This document shows positions 1 through 6,992 of a DNA stretch of 9,802 bases, in pieces (position 1 is the stretch's first letter; every line of letters begins with the position of its first letter). Under the pieces are notes generated by a model. The model saw only the letters and a list, made by a program, of their open reading frames with translations, ran no database searches and had not been told where the DNA came from. Source of the DNA: Acidobacteriota bacterium (GTDB lineage Bacteria; Acidobacteriota; Terriglobia; UBA7540); NCBI GenBank assembly GCA_003224665.1, contig QHZM01000364.1, positions 1 to 9,802 on the forward strand. Reading direction: 5' to 3'. Made by a program: the position numbers and the translations under genes.

Positions 1-246
1 ATGCTCCCAAAGAATCAAGGCGGCTAATCTATCAAGCGTGGCGAAGACATGGCAAGAGGCGGCTGGCGAGTGAGAAAGGCGCCTCCCGGAGGCAGCGCAG
101 CGGAGCAACGCAACTCGAGATCCGCGCGCCCTTCAAAGTCGCCCTTGTTGCCTCCTGGAAATATTGTTAAACTTGTTCGCCAACGACACGCAAGCCAAGC
201 TGCCCAGTTTGTGGCAGCTCGGAGTATTCGTTCTCAGAGGAATTTT
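1..246. other. Leader region without a supported gene
   Basis: I see no convincing gene here. The reading frame of the DUF1844 gene stays open back to base 49, but the encoded extension is Arg/Ser/Gln-rich, low in complexity and has no place in the DUF1844 family, so I treat it as non-coding. A short GC inverted repeat, GCCTCC-C-GGAGGC, lies near 88-100. A weak promoter-like pair is listed separately. The 3' end of an upstream gene on either strand cannot be excluded. Confidence 0.5.
145..173 (+). promoter_or_regulatory. Weak sigma70-like promoter candidate upstream of the DUF1844 gene
   Basis: TTGTTG at 145-150 and TAAACT at 168-173 are separated by 17 bases, about 75 bases upstream of the start codon at 247. 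Only the TTG of the -35 box and four of six -10 positions match the consensus. The surrounding stretch is locally AT-richer than its flanks. This is a pattern match only and may be chance. Confidence 0.25.
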
Positions 247-693
247 ATGTCTGAAGGACAGACCGAGGGATCGGGATTCAAGGTGGTTGACCGGCGAGCT
301 TTCAGCTCGGACGGGACGCGCCGTCAAGCCCACCCTGAGGACGCGGAGAGAAGACCGGAACTTCCCACGCCGCCCTCGCCCCCGGAATCCAGCCCCATTG
401 AGATGGACCAGGAGGAATATGCAGAGCCAGGGGGCGGCGGTTTTGAAACCTTGGTCTCCTACCTGAGCACTACGGCCATGTTTCAACTCGGCCTGCTCCC
501 GGGCCCCGGAGGCGAACACATCCCGCCTGACCTTGTGAACGCCCAGCGCTCGATCGACTTGCTGGAAGTCCTGCAGCAGAAGACCCGTGGCAACCTCACG
601 CCTGATGAGGGCAGACTCCTCGAAGACGTCCTCTACGAACTTCGAATGAGTTTTGTCGAAACCGAGAAACGCCGGGCGAAAAAAGCCAAATGA
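247..693 (+). CDS. DUF1844 domain-containing protein
   Basis: A 148-residue protein of unknown function. The first 65 residues are hydrophilic, with a Pro-rich linker at about 40-50, and look disordered. Residues 66-140 match the DUF1844 pattern I know: FETLVSYLSTTAMFQLG, then the ID-LL--L--KT-GNLT core (KTRGNLTPDEG, residues 112-122) and a closing ELRMSF helix. I chose the ATG at 247 because AGAGG lies six bases upstream and the domain plus a short tail fits the family size; the frame is open further upstream but unconvincing there. The C-terminus is very basic (KRRAKKAK). The stop overlaps the next gene's start as ATGA, so the two are probably translationally coupled. The biochemical role of DUF1844 is not known to me. 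Confidence 0.85.
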   Translation: MSEGQTEGSGFKVVDRRAFSSDGTRRQAHPEDAERRPELPTPPSPPESSPIEMDQEEYAEPGGGGFETLVSYLSTTAMFQLGLLPGPGGEHIPPDLVNAQRSIDLLEVLQQKTRGNLTPDEGRLLEDVLYELRMSFVETEKRRAKKAK

Positions 694-1448
694 AGCTGAC
701 CTTCCTTGGGACGGGAACTTCAACCGGGGTTCCCACGCTGGGTTGTCACTGTCAGGTCTGCACGTCACGCGATCCCCGCGACAAGCGCACACGGCCTTCC
801 TTGATGCTCCAGTTCGAGGGCCGGGTGGTGATTATCGATACCAGCCCGGACTTCCGCGCCCAAGCTTTGCGAGAAGGGATCGGGCGCCTGGACGCCGTGC
901 TGTTTACCCACGCCCATGCCGACCACGTCCTGGGCCTCGACGACGTCCGCGGGTTTTATTTTCGTCAGGGAGAACCCATCCCGATTTACGCCGACGCCCG
1001 ATGCATGGAAACACTCCGCCGCGTTTTTTCCTACATCTTCGACGGCAGCTATCCTTACGGGGGGGTCGCCAAGCTTGACCCCCACGTCATCGACGGGCCC
1101 GTCAACCTTTGGGGGAAGGAAATGATCCCGTTAGAGGTCTTCCATGGGAACCTCCCGGTCCTGGGATTTCGATTCGACAAGGCGGCTTACCTGACGGACT
1201 TCAGCTCCATCCCTGACTCCACCATACCGCTCCTCGAAGATCTGGACGTGCTTATCCTGGACGCGCTGCGCCACAAGCCGCACCCTGCGCACTCGACCAT
1301 CGAGCAATCGCTCGCCTGGGTCGAGCGGCTGAGAGCACGAAAGGCTTTTTTCACGCACATCGCGCACGAGTTGGGGCATGAGGAGACCAACGCCAAACTC
1401 CCTCCCCACGTGCGGCTGGCTCACGACGGTCTGAAGCTCGAGCTTTAA
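690..1448 (+). CDS. MBL-fold metallo-hydrolase, PhnP/RNase Z-like
   Basis: A 252-residue cytoplasmic metallo-beta-lactamase-fold hydrolase, probably a phosphodiesterase acting on a small phosphorylated or nucleotide substrate that I cannot name. Metal ligands are visible: H74-x-H76-x-D78-H79 (THAHADH), H152, D170 (YLTDFSS) and H223 (FFTHIAHE). Near the N-terminus GCHCQVC (C19, C21, C24), followed by DPRDKRTRPS, is the zinc-knuckle signature of the PhnP-like branch, which also has GTGTSTGVP at 7-15. Length is normal for the branch and nothing appears lost. The start overlaps the DUF1844 stop (ATGA). No phosphonate (phn) genes are nearby, so a C-P lyase role like that of E. coli PhnP is not supported by context. 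Confidence 0.88.
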   Translation: MKLTFLGTGTSTGVPTLGCHCQVCTSRDPRDKRTRPSLMLQFEGRVVIIDTSPDFRAQALREGIGRLDAVLFTHAHADHVLGLDDVRGFYFRQGEPIPIYADARCMETLRRVFSYIFDGSYPYGGVAKLDPHVIDGPVNLWGKEMIPLEVFHGNLPVLGFRFDKAAYLTDFSSIPDSTIPLLEDLDVLILDALRHKPHPAHSTIEQSLAWVERLRARKAFFTHIAHELGHEETNAKLPPHVRLAHDGLKLEL

Positions 1449-1566
1449 GAAGGTGCATGGTCTGGGGCTGACCCATGGCAGAGAAGGAAGAGCGGGTGCA
1501 AGCGTTGCGGCACATCACTTTTTCCGGGAATAGCCCAGCCCTCCTTGTTAAGCATTAAATTTTCCG
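1449..1566. other. Spacer between the MBL hydrolase gene and ribF
   Basis: This 118-base gap has small inverted repeats (for example TGGG-GCTGA-CCCA) but no T-tract marking a terminator. It becomes AT-rich just before ribF. I see no good Shine-Dalgarno before the ribF ATG and no convincing promoter boxes. Confidence 0.4.
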
Positions 1567-2343
1567 ATGCGTGTCGTCACTGACCTCCGGGAACTCGGAA
1601 ATCTTGCCAGCGCCACTGTCCTGACTATTGGAAACTTCGACGGCGTGCACCTGGGCCACCAGAAACTCCTCCGCAGGGTCGTTGAAGCGGCGCGGGCCGG
1701 CGGGGCAATCCCGGCCGCGGTCACCTTCGACCCTCCCCCGCGGAAATTGCTGACACCTGAGCGCGCACCCAGGCTCTTAACCCCCATCGACCCAAAATGC
1801 CGGCTGGTCGAGGAACAGGGCATCGAACTCCTCGTCATCCTGCCCTTCACCTGGAAACTGGCGAGGCTCTCACCCAACGAGTTTGTTCGGAAAATCCTGG
1901 TCGAACGTTTGCGCGCGGTCCGTATTGAAGTGGGTCCAAACTTTCGTTTCGGCCACCGCCAGGCGGGCGACGTCAAGTTGCTGGATGAACTCTCCCGGCG
2001 AGAAGGCTTCGACATCGAGGTCCTTCCCACGGTTGAACTCCGGGGCGAACGGATCTCGAGTTCGCGCATCCGCCAGTTGCTTGACGAGGGACGAGTCGGG
2101 AGGGCTGGGCGGCTGCTCGGCAGACCCTTCGCGGTCTCAGGACGCATCGTTCCCGGCAGCGGAGTCGGGCGGAAGAAGACTGTTCCCACATTGAACCTGG
2201 CTCCGGCGGACCAACAGGTTCCGAAGGTAGGCGTGTACGTTACACGGACCATGCTCGATGGCATCCTGTACGAGTCCGTCACGAACGTCGGGCACAAACC
2301 TACCTTCGGAGAGCACCCGCTCACGGTTGAGCCGAGGCTCTGA
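1567..2343 (+). CDS. ribF: Bifunctional FAD synthetase/riboflavin kinase RibF, truncated by an internal deletion and frameshift
   Basis: RibF phosphorylates riboflavin to FMN and adenylates FMN to FAD. The N-terminal adenylyltransferase domain is intact: IGNFDGVHLGH (H28-x-x-H31), VTFDPPP, the VGPNFRFGH motif at 122-130 and ISSSRIR at 163-169. The C-terminal kinase domain starts normally with PTLN at 207-210 and VTNVGHKPTFG at 239-248. It stops shortly after TVE, whose E255 aligns with the catalytic Glu of riboflavin kinases. Family members continue for about 60 more residues; here four codons after TVE is a stop. The missing C-terminal helix is recognisable in another frame just downstream (listed separately). 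FMN adenylylation could survive while kinase activity is probably lost. There is no clear ribosome binding site. The deletion could be an assembly error. Confidence 0.85.
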   Translation: MRVVTDLRELGNLASATVLTIGNFDGVHLGHQKLLRRVVEAARAGGAIPAAVTFDPPPRKLLTPERAPRLLTPIDPKCRLVEEQGIELLVILPFTWKLARLSPNEFVRKILVERLRAVRIEVGPNFRFGHRQAGDVKLLDELSRREGFDIEVLPTVELRGERISSSRIRQLLDEGRVGRAGRLLGRPFAVSGRIVPGSGVGRKKTVPTLNLAPADQQVPKVGVYVTRTMLDGILYESVTNVGHKPTFGEHPLTVEPRL

Positions 2344-2438
2344 AGGCACAGATCCAAAAGGACGTTCAACGTTCGCTGAATTTCTTCCGCCTGCTCAAGC
2401 TCTTTCAAGAGCGGCAGACCCAACGCACTGTGTCATAA
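2331..2438 (+). pseudogene. ribF: Out-of-frame C-terminal remnant of ribF
   Basis: Read in the frame starting at 2331 this stretch gives AEALKAQIQKDVQRSLNFF and about 15 further residues to a TAA stop at 2436-2438. The EALKAQIQKDV pattern is the closing helix of the RibF riboflavin kinase domain, which normally follows the catalytic Glu by about 30 residues. It overlaps the last codons of the truncated ribF frame and is shifted relative to it, so the lost piece must be 3n+1 bases, by my estimate near 100. A single-base indel alone would not explain this, because the intervening conserved residues are absent in every frame. Confidence 0.75.
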
Positions 2439-2510
2439 CCCTGGCCTCGCGCTTGTGCGCGGAAATAGTCGGCCTTCGGCGGAACCGCCTCAAGGGACTT
2501 TGGCTGCATT
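2439..2510. other. Short convergent spacer with two GC hairpins
   Basis: This region separates the converging ribF and ispG ends. CGCGC-TTGT-GCGCG lies at 2448-2461, starting ten bases after the ribF remnant stop. GGCGG-AA-CCGCC lies at 2478-2489, beyond the ispG stop. Neither is followed by a T-run on its strand, so they could be attenuating structures or chance in GC-rich DNA. They are not convincing intrinsic terminators. Confidence 0.3.
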
Positions 2511-3677
2511 TTACCGGAGGATGGGCAGGGGGTTTGCGGGACCCTGAGGGGTTTCCGAAGGTCCGCGCGAATCATTCGCGCGCGCAGACTTTTCGGCGAC
2601 GAATCGTTCGATCTCTTCGAGGAGCGCGGGGACAATCTCCGATTCCGTGACCCGCCGGATGGCCTTCCCTTCCCTGTAGATCATGCCGTTGCCGCGCCCC
2701 GCGGCCACGCCCAGGTCGGCCTCGCGGGCTTCTCCCGGCCCATTGACGGCGCAGCCCATCACGGCAAGGCTGACGGGCATCTTGATGTGGGCAGTCGCGT
2801 TTTCAATCTCCGCGGCGATCTTGAAAAGGTCAACTTCGAGGCGGCCGCAAGTGGGACAGGCGATGACGACGGGGCCTCGGCTCCGGAGCTCGAGCGACTT
2901 CAGCAGCTCGTACGCCACTCGGACCTCTTCCACAGGGTCGGTGGCAAGCGAAACTCGAATCGTGTCCCCAATCCCTTCCGCCAGCAGCATGCCCATGCCC
3001 ACGCAGGACTTGACCGTGCCCGAAAACTGGGTGCCGGCTTCCGTGACGCCGAGGTGGAACGGATAGTCACACTGCTTCGCCAGGAGGCGGTAGGCTGCAA
3101 CCGTAAGTTTTACGTTTGAAGACTTGAGGGAAACGATCGTATCCGCGAAACCGAGGTCTTCCAGAATGCGGATGTGGTAAAGGGCGCTCTCCACCATGGC
3201 CTGCGGGGTGGGGTAGCCGTACTTTTCGAGCAGACGGCGCTCAAGCGAACCCGCGTTCACCCCGATGCGAATCGGCACCTTCTGCTCCTGCGCCCTCCGC
3301 ACGACCACGCGCACTTTTTCCGCGTCACCGATGTTCCCCGGATTGATGCGCAACTTATCGATGCCCGCTTCGAGCGCCATGAGCGCAAACTTGTATTGGA
3401 AGTGGATGTCCGAAACGAGAATGGAGTCCGGGCAGCGCTTGCGGATTTCGGCGAGCGCCTTCGCCGCCTCGACGTCCGGCACCGCGAGCCGGACAATCTC
3501 GCAGCCGGCGGCTTCCATCTGCTGAATCTGCTCGACCGTCTTTTCGACGTGCCGCGTGTCCGTCTTCGTCATCGACTGGACAGCGATCGGCGCGCTTCCG
3601 CCGATCGTCAGCCGGCTGACCTTCACGGCCCGCGTTGCCCGCCGAGGAGGAAAATATTCCTGGTCGCTGAAATTCAT
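2511..3677 (-). CDS. ispG: 4-hydroxy-3-methylbut-2-enyl diphosphate synthase IspG (GcpE)
   Basis: IspG is the [4Fe-4S] enzyme that reductively converts MEcPP to HMBPP in the sixth (penultimate) step of the MEP isoprenoid pathway. The 388 residues align along the whole bacterial short-form family. Visible blocks are PIAVQSMTKTDT (30-41), SDIHFQYKFAL (89-99), LRINPGNIG (109-117), IRIGVNAGSLE (136-146), HLGVTEAG (208-215) and EGIGDTIRVSL (234-244). The cluster ligands are present: C274 and C277 (ACPTCGR), C309 and E316 (GCAVNGPGE). The last 25 or so residues (Pro/Ser-rich) extend past the conserved domain. It is the last gene of the uppS-cdsA-dxr-rseP-ispG run, starting nine bases after the rseP stop, so it is almost certainly cotranscribed. 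No damage is seen. Confidence 0.96.
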   Translation of the reverse strand: MNFSDQEYFPPRRATRAVKVSRLTIGGSAPIAVQSMTKTDTRHVEKTVEQIQQMEAAGCEIVRLAVPDVEAAKALAEIRKRCPDSILVSDIHFQYKFALMALEAGIDKLRINPGNIGDAEKVRVVVRRAQEQKVPIRIGVNAGSLERRLLEKYGYPTPQAMVESALYHIRILEDLGFADTIVSLKSSNVKLTVAAYRLLAKQCDYPFHLGVTEAGTQFSGTVKSCVGMGMLLAEGIGDTIRVSLATDPVEEVRVAYELLKSLELRSRGPVVIACPTCGRLEVDLFKIAAEIENATAHIKMPVSLAVMGCAVNGPGEAREADLGVAAGRGNGMIYREGKAIRRVTESEIVPALLEEIERFVAEKSARANDSRGPSETPQGPANPLPILR

Positions 3678-3686
3678 TTGAGTGCC

Positions 3687-5012
3687 TTAATAGGGTCTGA
3701 ATGTCTTCACGATGTCGTTATACATCACGAACACGGCGAGCAACAGCAAAAATACCATCCCAACCTGGACCACCCTCTCTTTGACCGCCAGGCTCAAGTC
3801 GCGCCGCATCACGCTCTCAATCAACAGCAGCAAGATGACCCCGCCGTCCAGGATGGGGATGGGCAGCAGATTAAAGATCCCGAGCTGGAGACTGATGGCG
3901 GACACCAGCTTGAGGAGAGGATCGATGCCCGCGCGGTACATCTCGCCGGAAAGCTGAGCGATCCCAATCGGGCCGGAGAGCGAGCGCGCTGACATCCGTC
4001 GCGTCAGGATCTTTCCCAAAACGTCGAAGGTCATCAGGGAATTATTCCAGTTCTCTTCGACGGAAACCGTGATCGCCTGCCGCCACGGTAGTTGCCGCAC
4101 CACGAACGGGAATTCAAAGGCGACACCAATTCGCCACTTCTTTTGGCCTCCCGCCGCGCTGTAAACCGGCCTTAACCTGACGCGAAATTCCTTTCCCTGC
4201 CTTTTGACCGCAAACTCGACCGGCTTGCCATCTGCCGACTGGAGCGCGCGAACGATGGCCACCGAATCGTAAACCTTCTTCCCGTCAACGCCCACCACCT
4301 GATCGCCCGGCTGGAGCCCGGCTTGCGCAGCTGGCATTTCCGGACTGACCGACTCGATGAAGGCGGGCAAATATGGAATCCAGCCAGCGTAACCCATCTC
4401 GTCCCGCCCCTCTGCTTTCGGCGTTATCGTCAGATCCAAATGCCGCCCGTCGCGAACGACCTCGAGCTGAATCGTTTCCCCGACCGAGAGCGGAATCTTG
4501 GCTATAACGTCCTGCCACTTGGGATTGACGATGCCGTCCAGGCGGACGATGAGGTCTCCCGAGAGCACTCCTGCCCGCGCTGCGGGCGAGCCGGGCTCGA
4601 CATCCCCCACGCGCGCCGGCTGTTCTTCGATCGCTGGCTTCTGGAAGTGATAGCGGTATAGACCCGAAAGGAGCACGACGGCCATCAGCACGTTCATGGT
4701 CGGGCCCATCGCCACGATAACGAACCGTTGCCAGCGAGGCCGACCCAGGAACTCGCCGGGATCGCCTTCGTGGGACTCCCGCGGATCGTCCCCGGCCATC
4801 TTGACGTAGCCGCCCAAGGGCAGGGCGCTTACGCGATAGTCGGTGTCCCCCCGCTTGAATCCGAAGAGGCGCTTGCCGAAGCCAATCGAAAAGATTCGCA
4901 CCCGGACGCCGAACCCTTTCGCGGCCAGGAAGTGACCCAGCTCATGGACGAGAATCATTACGCCCAGGACGATGGCCACCACCACAGCGTCCGTCAGGTA
5001 GTTTGGAAGCAT
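3687..5012 (-). CDS. rseP: RIP metalloprotease RseP (site-2 protease, M50)
   Basis: RseP is an inner-membrane zinc protease that cleaves transmembrane anti-sigma factors and leftover signal peptides. The 441-residue protein has the active-site HExxH in the first membrane segment (H23-E24-L-G-H27), the RVSALPLGGYVKM loop at 60-72, and a GPxxN motif (GPTMN, 103-107) at the second membrane helix. Two PDZ domains follow, at about 132-200 (GSPAARAGVLSGD) and 215-285 (MPAAQAGLQPGDQ). The third metal ligand lies in LLPIPILDGG, with D389, and a last hydrophobic helix follows. Length and motif order are normal. The ATG at 5012 is preceded by GAGCGAGGA, a reasonable ribosome binding site. The gap from dxr is 19 bases. 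No sigma or anti-sigma gene is in view, so its substrate is unknown. Confidence 0.96.
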   Translation of the reverse strand: MLPNYLTDAVVVAIVLGVMILVHELGHFLAAKGFGVRVRIFSIGFGKRLFGFKRGDTDYRVSALPLGGYVKMAGDDPRESHEGDPGEFLGRPRWQRFVIVAMGPTMNVLMAVVLLSGLYRYHFQKPAIEEQPARVGDVEPGSPAARAGVLSGDLIVRLDGIVNPKWQDVIAKIPLSVGETIQLEVVRDGRHLDLTITPKAEGRDEMGYAGWIPYLPAFIESVSPEMPAAQAGLQPGDQVVGVDGKKVYDSVAIVRALQSADGKPVEFAVKRQGKEFRVRLRPVYSAAGGQKKWRIGVAFEFPFVVRQLPWRQAITVSVEENWNNSLMTFDVLGKILTRRMSARSLSGPIGIAQLSGEMYRAGIDPLLKLVSAISLQLGIFNLLPIPILDGGVILLLLIESVMRRDLSLAVKERVVQVGMVFLLLLAVFVMYNDIVKTFRPY

Positions 5013-5031
5013 TCCTCGCTCACTTCACAGC

Positions 5032-6090
5032 TCAAGAGGTCCGGGGAATTAATTCCCTGGCAAGCTGCCGGGCTTCCCTGTCGCACTTGAGGACGTCATC
5101 GAGAGACCTCAGCTCAGTTTCGGGCATTCGCCGCATGACGCGTTCGATGACGCGCGGAATATCCCCAAACGGCAAGCGGCGCGTCAGGAAGGATTCCACA
5201 GCGACCTCGTCGGCGGCATTCAGCACACAAGGCATCGCCCCGCCTTTTTCGAGGGCCGCCCGGCCCAACTCGAGGCACGGAAAGCGCCTCGTATCCGGCT
5301 TTCGGAACGTCAGCCGCCCCAAGGCGGCCAAGTCCAGCCCCAATGGTCTTCCGTTCACCGTGACCCTGTCCGGATAAGTCAGCGCATACTGGATGGGGAA
5401 CCGCATGTCCGGGGCGGTTTCAAGCCCTTTATTCATCAATGTCGCGGAGTCCACCGTGATGCGCCCGCCCATCTTCCACACGGGGTGTTTCAGGGCTTCC
5501 TCCGGCGTGATGGAATCAAACTTTTTCCTGGACGTCGTTAAGAACGGTCCACCCGAGCCCGTCAAGATCAGCCGCCGCACCTCCTGGCGACGGCCGGACC
5601 GGAGGCACTGATGGACGGCGCAGTGTTCGCTGTCAATCGGCAGCACCTCCAGGGCCCGCTCGCGCGCGGCCTGCATGACAAGCTCGCCGGCCACGACCAG
5701 CGTCTCCTTATTCGCCAGGCCCAATTGCTTTCCGGCGCGGACAGCCTCATAGGTTGCCACCAGCCCCGTAGTCCCGTGGGAAGCGGAAACGACGAAATCC
5801 ACTTCGGGGAGGGTCGCAGCCTCCACTTGCCCGCTGATTTCGGCCACGACCTTGAGGGGAGCGCGGTGCTCGCGCAGGCGGAGCCGTTCCCGGAGGGGCT
5901 CGATTAACTGGCACTCCCCAACCGACACCACCTGGGGGCTGAACTCCAGAATCTGCTCAACCAGGACATCCAGGTTTTTCCCTGCCGAGAGGGAGACAAT
6001 GCGAAACCGCCCCGGCAAGCTTTGAACGACCCGCAGGCAGTTCTGGCCGATAGACCCTGTTGAGCCGAGGATGCACAGTCCCTTCGTCAT
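5032..6090 (-). CDS. dxr: 1-deoxy-D-xylulose 5-phosphate reductoisomerase Dxr with an internal deletion
   Basis: Dxr converts DXP to MEP with NADPH, the committed MEP-pathway step. The N-terminal Rossmann motif LGSTGSIG (8-15), ANKETLVVAGE (126-136), the metal-binding PIDSEH (D153, E155), LTGSGGPF and KHPVWKMG are all present. At NKGLE (E224) the sequence jumps straight to TAPDMRFPIQ. In the family about 40 residues lie between these points, including HPQSVxH, whose last His corresponds to E. coli H257. Hence the 352-residue length against roughly 390-400 for relatives. The frame is kept and the C-terminal domain (LNAADEVAVE, DIPRVIE) is intact. I chose the ATG at 6090, seven bases after the cdsA stop, since the motif begins there; an upstream extension would overlap cdsA. 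The enzyme is probably inactive if the deletion is real. Confidence 0.9.
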   Translation of the reverse strand: MTKGLCILGSTGSIGQNCLRVVQSLPGRFRIVSLSAGKNLDVLVEQILEFSPQVVSVGECQLIEPLRERLRLREHRAPLKVVAEISGQVEAATLPEVDFVVSASHGTTGLVATYEAVRAGKQLGLANKETLVVAGELVMQAARERALEVLPIDSEHCAVHQCLRSGRRQEVRRLILTGSGGPFLTTSRKKFDSITPEEALKHPVWKMGGRITVDSATLMNKGLETAPDMRFPIQYALTYPDRVTVNGRPLGLDLAALGRLTFRKPDTRRFPCLELGRAALEKGGAMPCVLNAADEVAVESFLTRRLPFGDIPRVIERVMRRMPETELRSLDDVLKCDREARQLARELIPRTS

Positions 6091-6097
6091 ACCCGCG

Positions 6098-6916
6098 CTA
6101 TTTGAACAGCTCCTTGAATGTGACCGCAAGCCACAGGATCGGCGTTCCGAACAGCAGGCTGTCGATCCGGTCCAGGAGTCCGCCGTGTCCAGGGAGTAAG
6201 GTGCCAGAGTCTTTCAGGTCCGCGCCGCGCTTCAGGGCCGATTCCGCCAGGTCTCCCAATTGACCGGCCGCCGCGATTAACCCCGCCAGAACCATGGTCG
6301 TTTCCAGGTCTGCCGCCCGCCACACCCATCGAGTGAAAACCCAGGCGACAGCCATGCTCCCCGTGAACCCTGCCACAGCCCCTTCAACGGTTTTCTTCGG
6401 CGACACCCGTACGAACAGAGGTGTGCGGCCGAATATCCGTCCCCCCAGGTACGCAAAAATATCACCCGCCCAGATGACGATGAACAGGAGGAACACAAGG
6501 TTCCGGCCTGTCAAGGGCTCAGAAAAACGCAAAGGGACCAGCCAGCAGAGCGTAAATGCTACGTAGAGGACTCCAAAGACTGTCGTTGCGGCCGCTCCAA
6601 GGTATTGCTTCAAGTCCTCGGTTAAATGGAGCGCCAGCCAGAGGGTCAGCAGAAAGGTCAGGAGGAGGACCGCCAGGACGAAGCTTCCGGGCCTGCGGAG
6701 TTCGGCCATCTGGGCCAGGCAAAGCGCTCCACCCGCGATGTATCCCACCTTGGGGAAGACCTTGAACCCCGCCTGGCGGCTGATGTTGAAAAACTCGTAG
6801 AGCCCGTGCTCGACCGTCACAACCAGGGCCAGGAGGAAAAGCCATTGGGAGGATTGCCAGATCAGCCAAGCGACGGTGAGGGCCAGCGGCAGAGCGGTTA
6901 GGACGCGAAGTTTCAT
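6098..6916 (-). CDS. cdsA: Phosphatidate cytidylyltransferase CdsA
   Basis: CdsA makes CDP-diacylglycerol from phosphatidate and CTP at the inner membrane, the branch point to all phospholipids. The 272-residue protein is mostly hydrophobic with about seven or eight membrane segments. The family signature is perfect near the C-terminus, residues 226-252: SALKRGADLKDSG followed by LLPGHGGLLDRID. WAGDIFAYLGGRIFGRTPL and SPKKTVEG, just ahead of it, are also family hallmarks. Length is normal. The ATG at 6916 is preceded by an in-frame TTG at 6919, which could be the real start; neither has a good Shine-Dalgarno. It lies 76 bases after uppS and 7 bases before dxr, in the usual order of this operon. 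Confidence 0.95.
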   Translation of the reverse strand: MKLRVLTALPLALTVAWLIWQSSQWLFLLALVVTVEHGLYEFFNISRQAGFKVFPKVGYIAGGALCLAQMAELRRPGSFVLAVLLLTFLLTLWLALHLTEDLKQYLGAAATTVFGVLYVAFTLCWLVPLRFSEPLTGRNLVFLLFIVIWAGDIFAYLGGRIFGRTPLFVRVSPKKTVEGAVAGFTGSMAVAWVFTRWVWRAADLETTMVLAGLIAAAGQLGDLAESALKRGADLKDSGTLLPGHGGLLDRIDSLLFGTPILWLAVTFKELFK

Positions 6917-6992
6917 CAAGGAGTGCCAGGAACCGGGTTCTCGGGCGTGAAGGACAAATCCTGGGTTTCGGGTCTACCGAACGGATCAGGTG
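6917..6992 (-). other. uppS-cdsA intergenic gap
   Basis: This 76-base stretch is long for an otherwise packed operon. Read on the - strand it contains no start with a ribosome binding site and no obvious promoter or terminator. The frame of cdsA closes upstream at a TAG, so cdsA cannot extend back to uppS. Confidence 0.4.

Noticed and set aside
49..246. N-terminal extension of the DUF1844 frame back to base 49
   Set aside because: The extension is low-complexity and unlike the family, and the ATG at 247 has a proper AGAGG ribosome binding site.
133..792. 219-residue open frame on the - strand
   Set aside because: It lies antisense to the DUF1844 and hydrolase genes, has no recognisable domain, and is typical of the open antisense frames of GC-rich genes.
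2325..2345. Programmed ribosomal frameshift in ribF
   Set aside because: There is no slippery heptamer, and shifting frame would still leave out about 30 conserved residues, so a deletion is the better reading.
1548..2423. 291-residue open frame on the - strand over ribF
   Set aside because: It is a Ser/Arg-rich antisense shadow of ribF with no family resemblance.
2448..2489. Bidirectional intrinsic terminator between ribF and ispG
   Set aside because: Stems are short (5 bp) and no T-run follows on either strand.
3174..3992. 272-residue open frame on the + strand
   Set aside because: It spans the ispG-rseP junction antisense and is His/Asp/Arg-rich without motifs, as expected for a mirrored coding frame.
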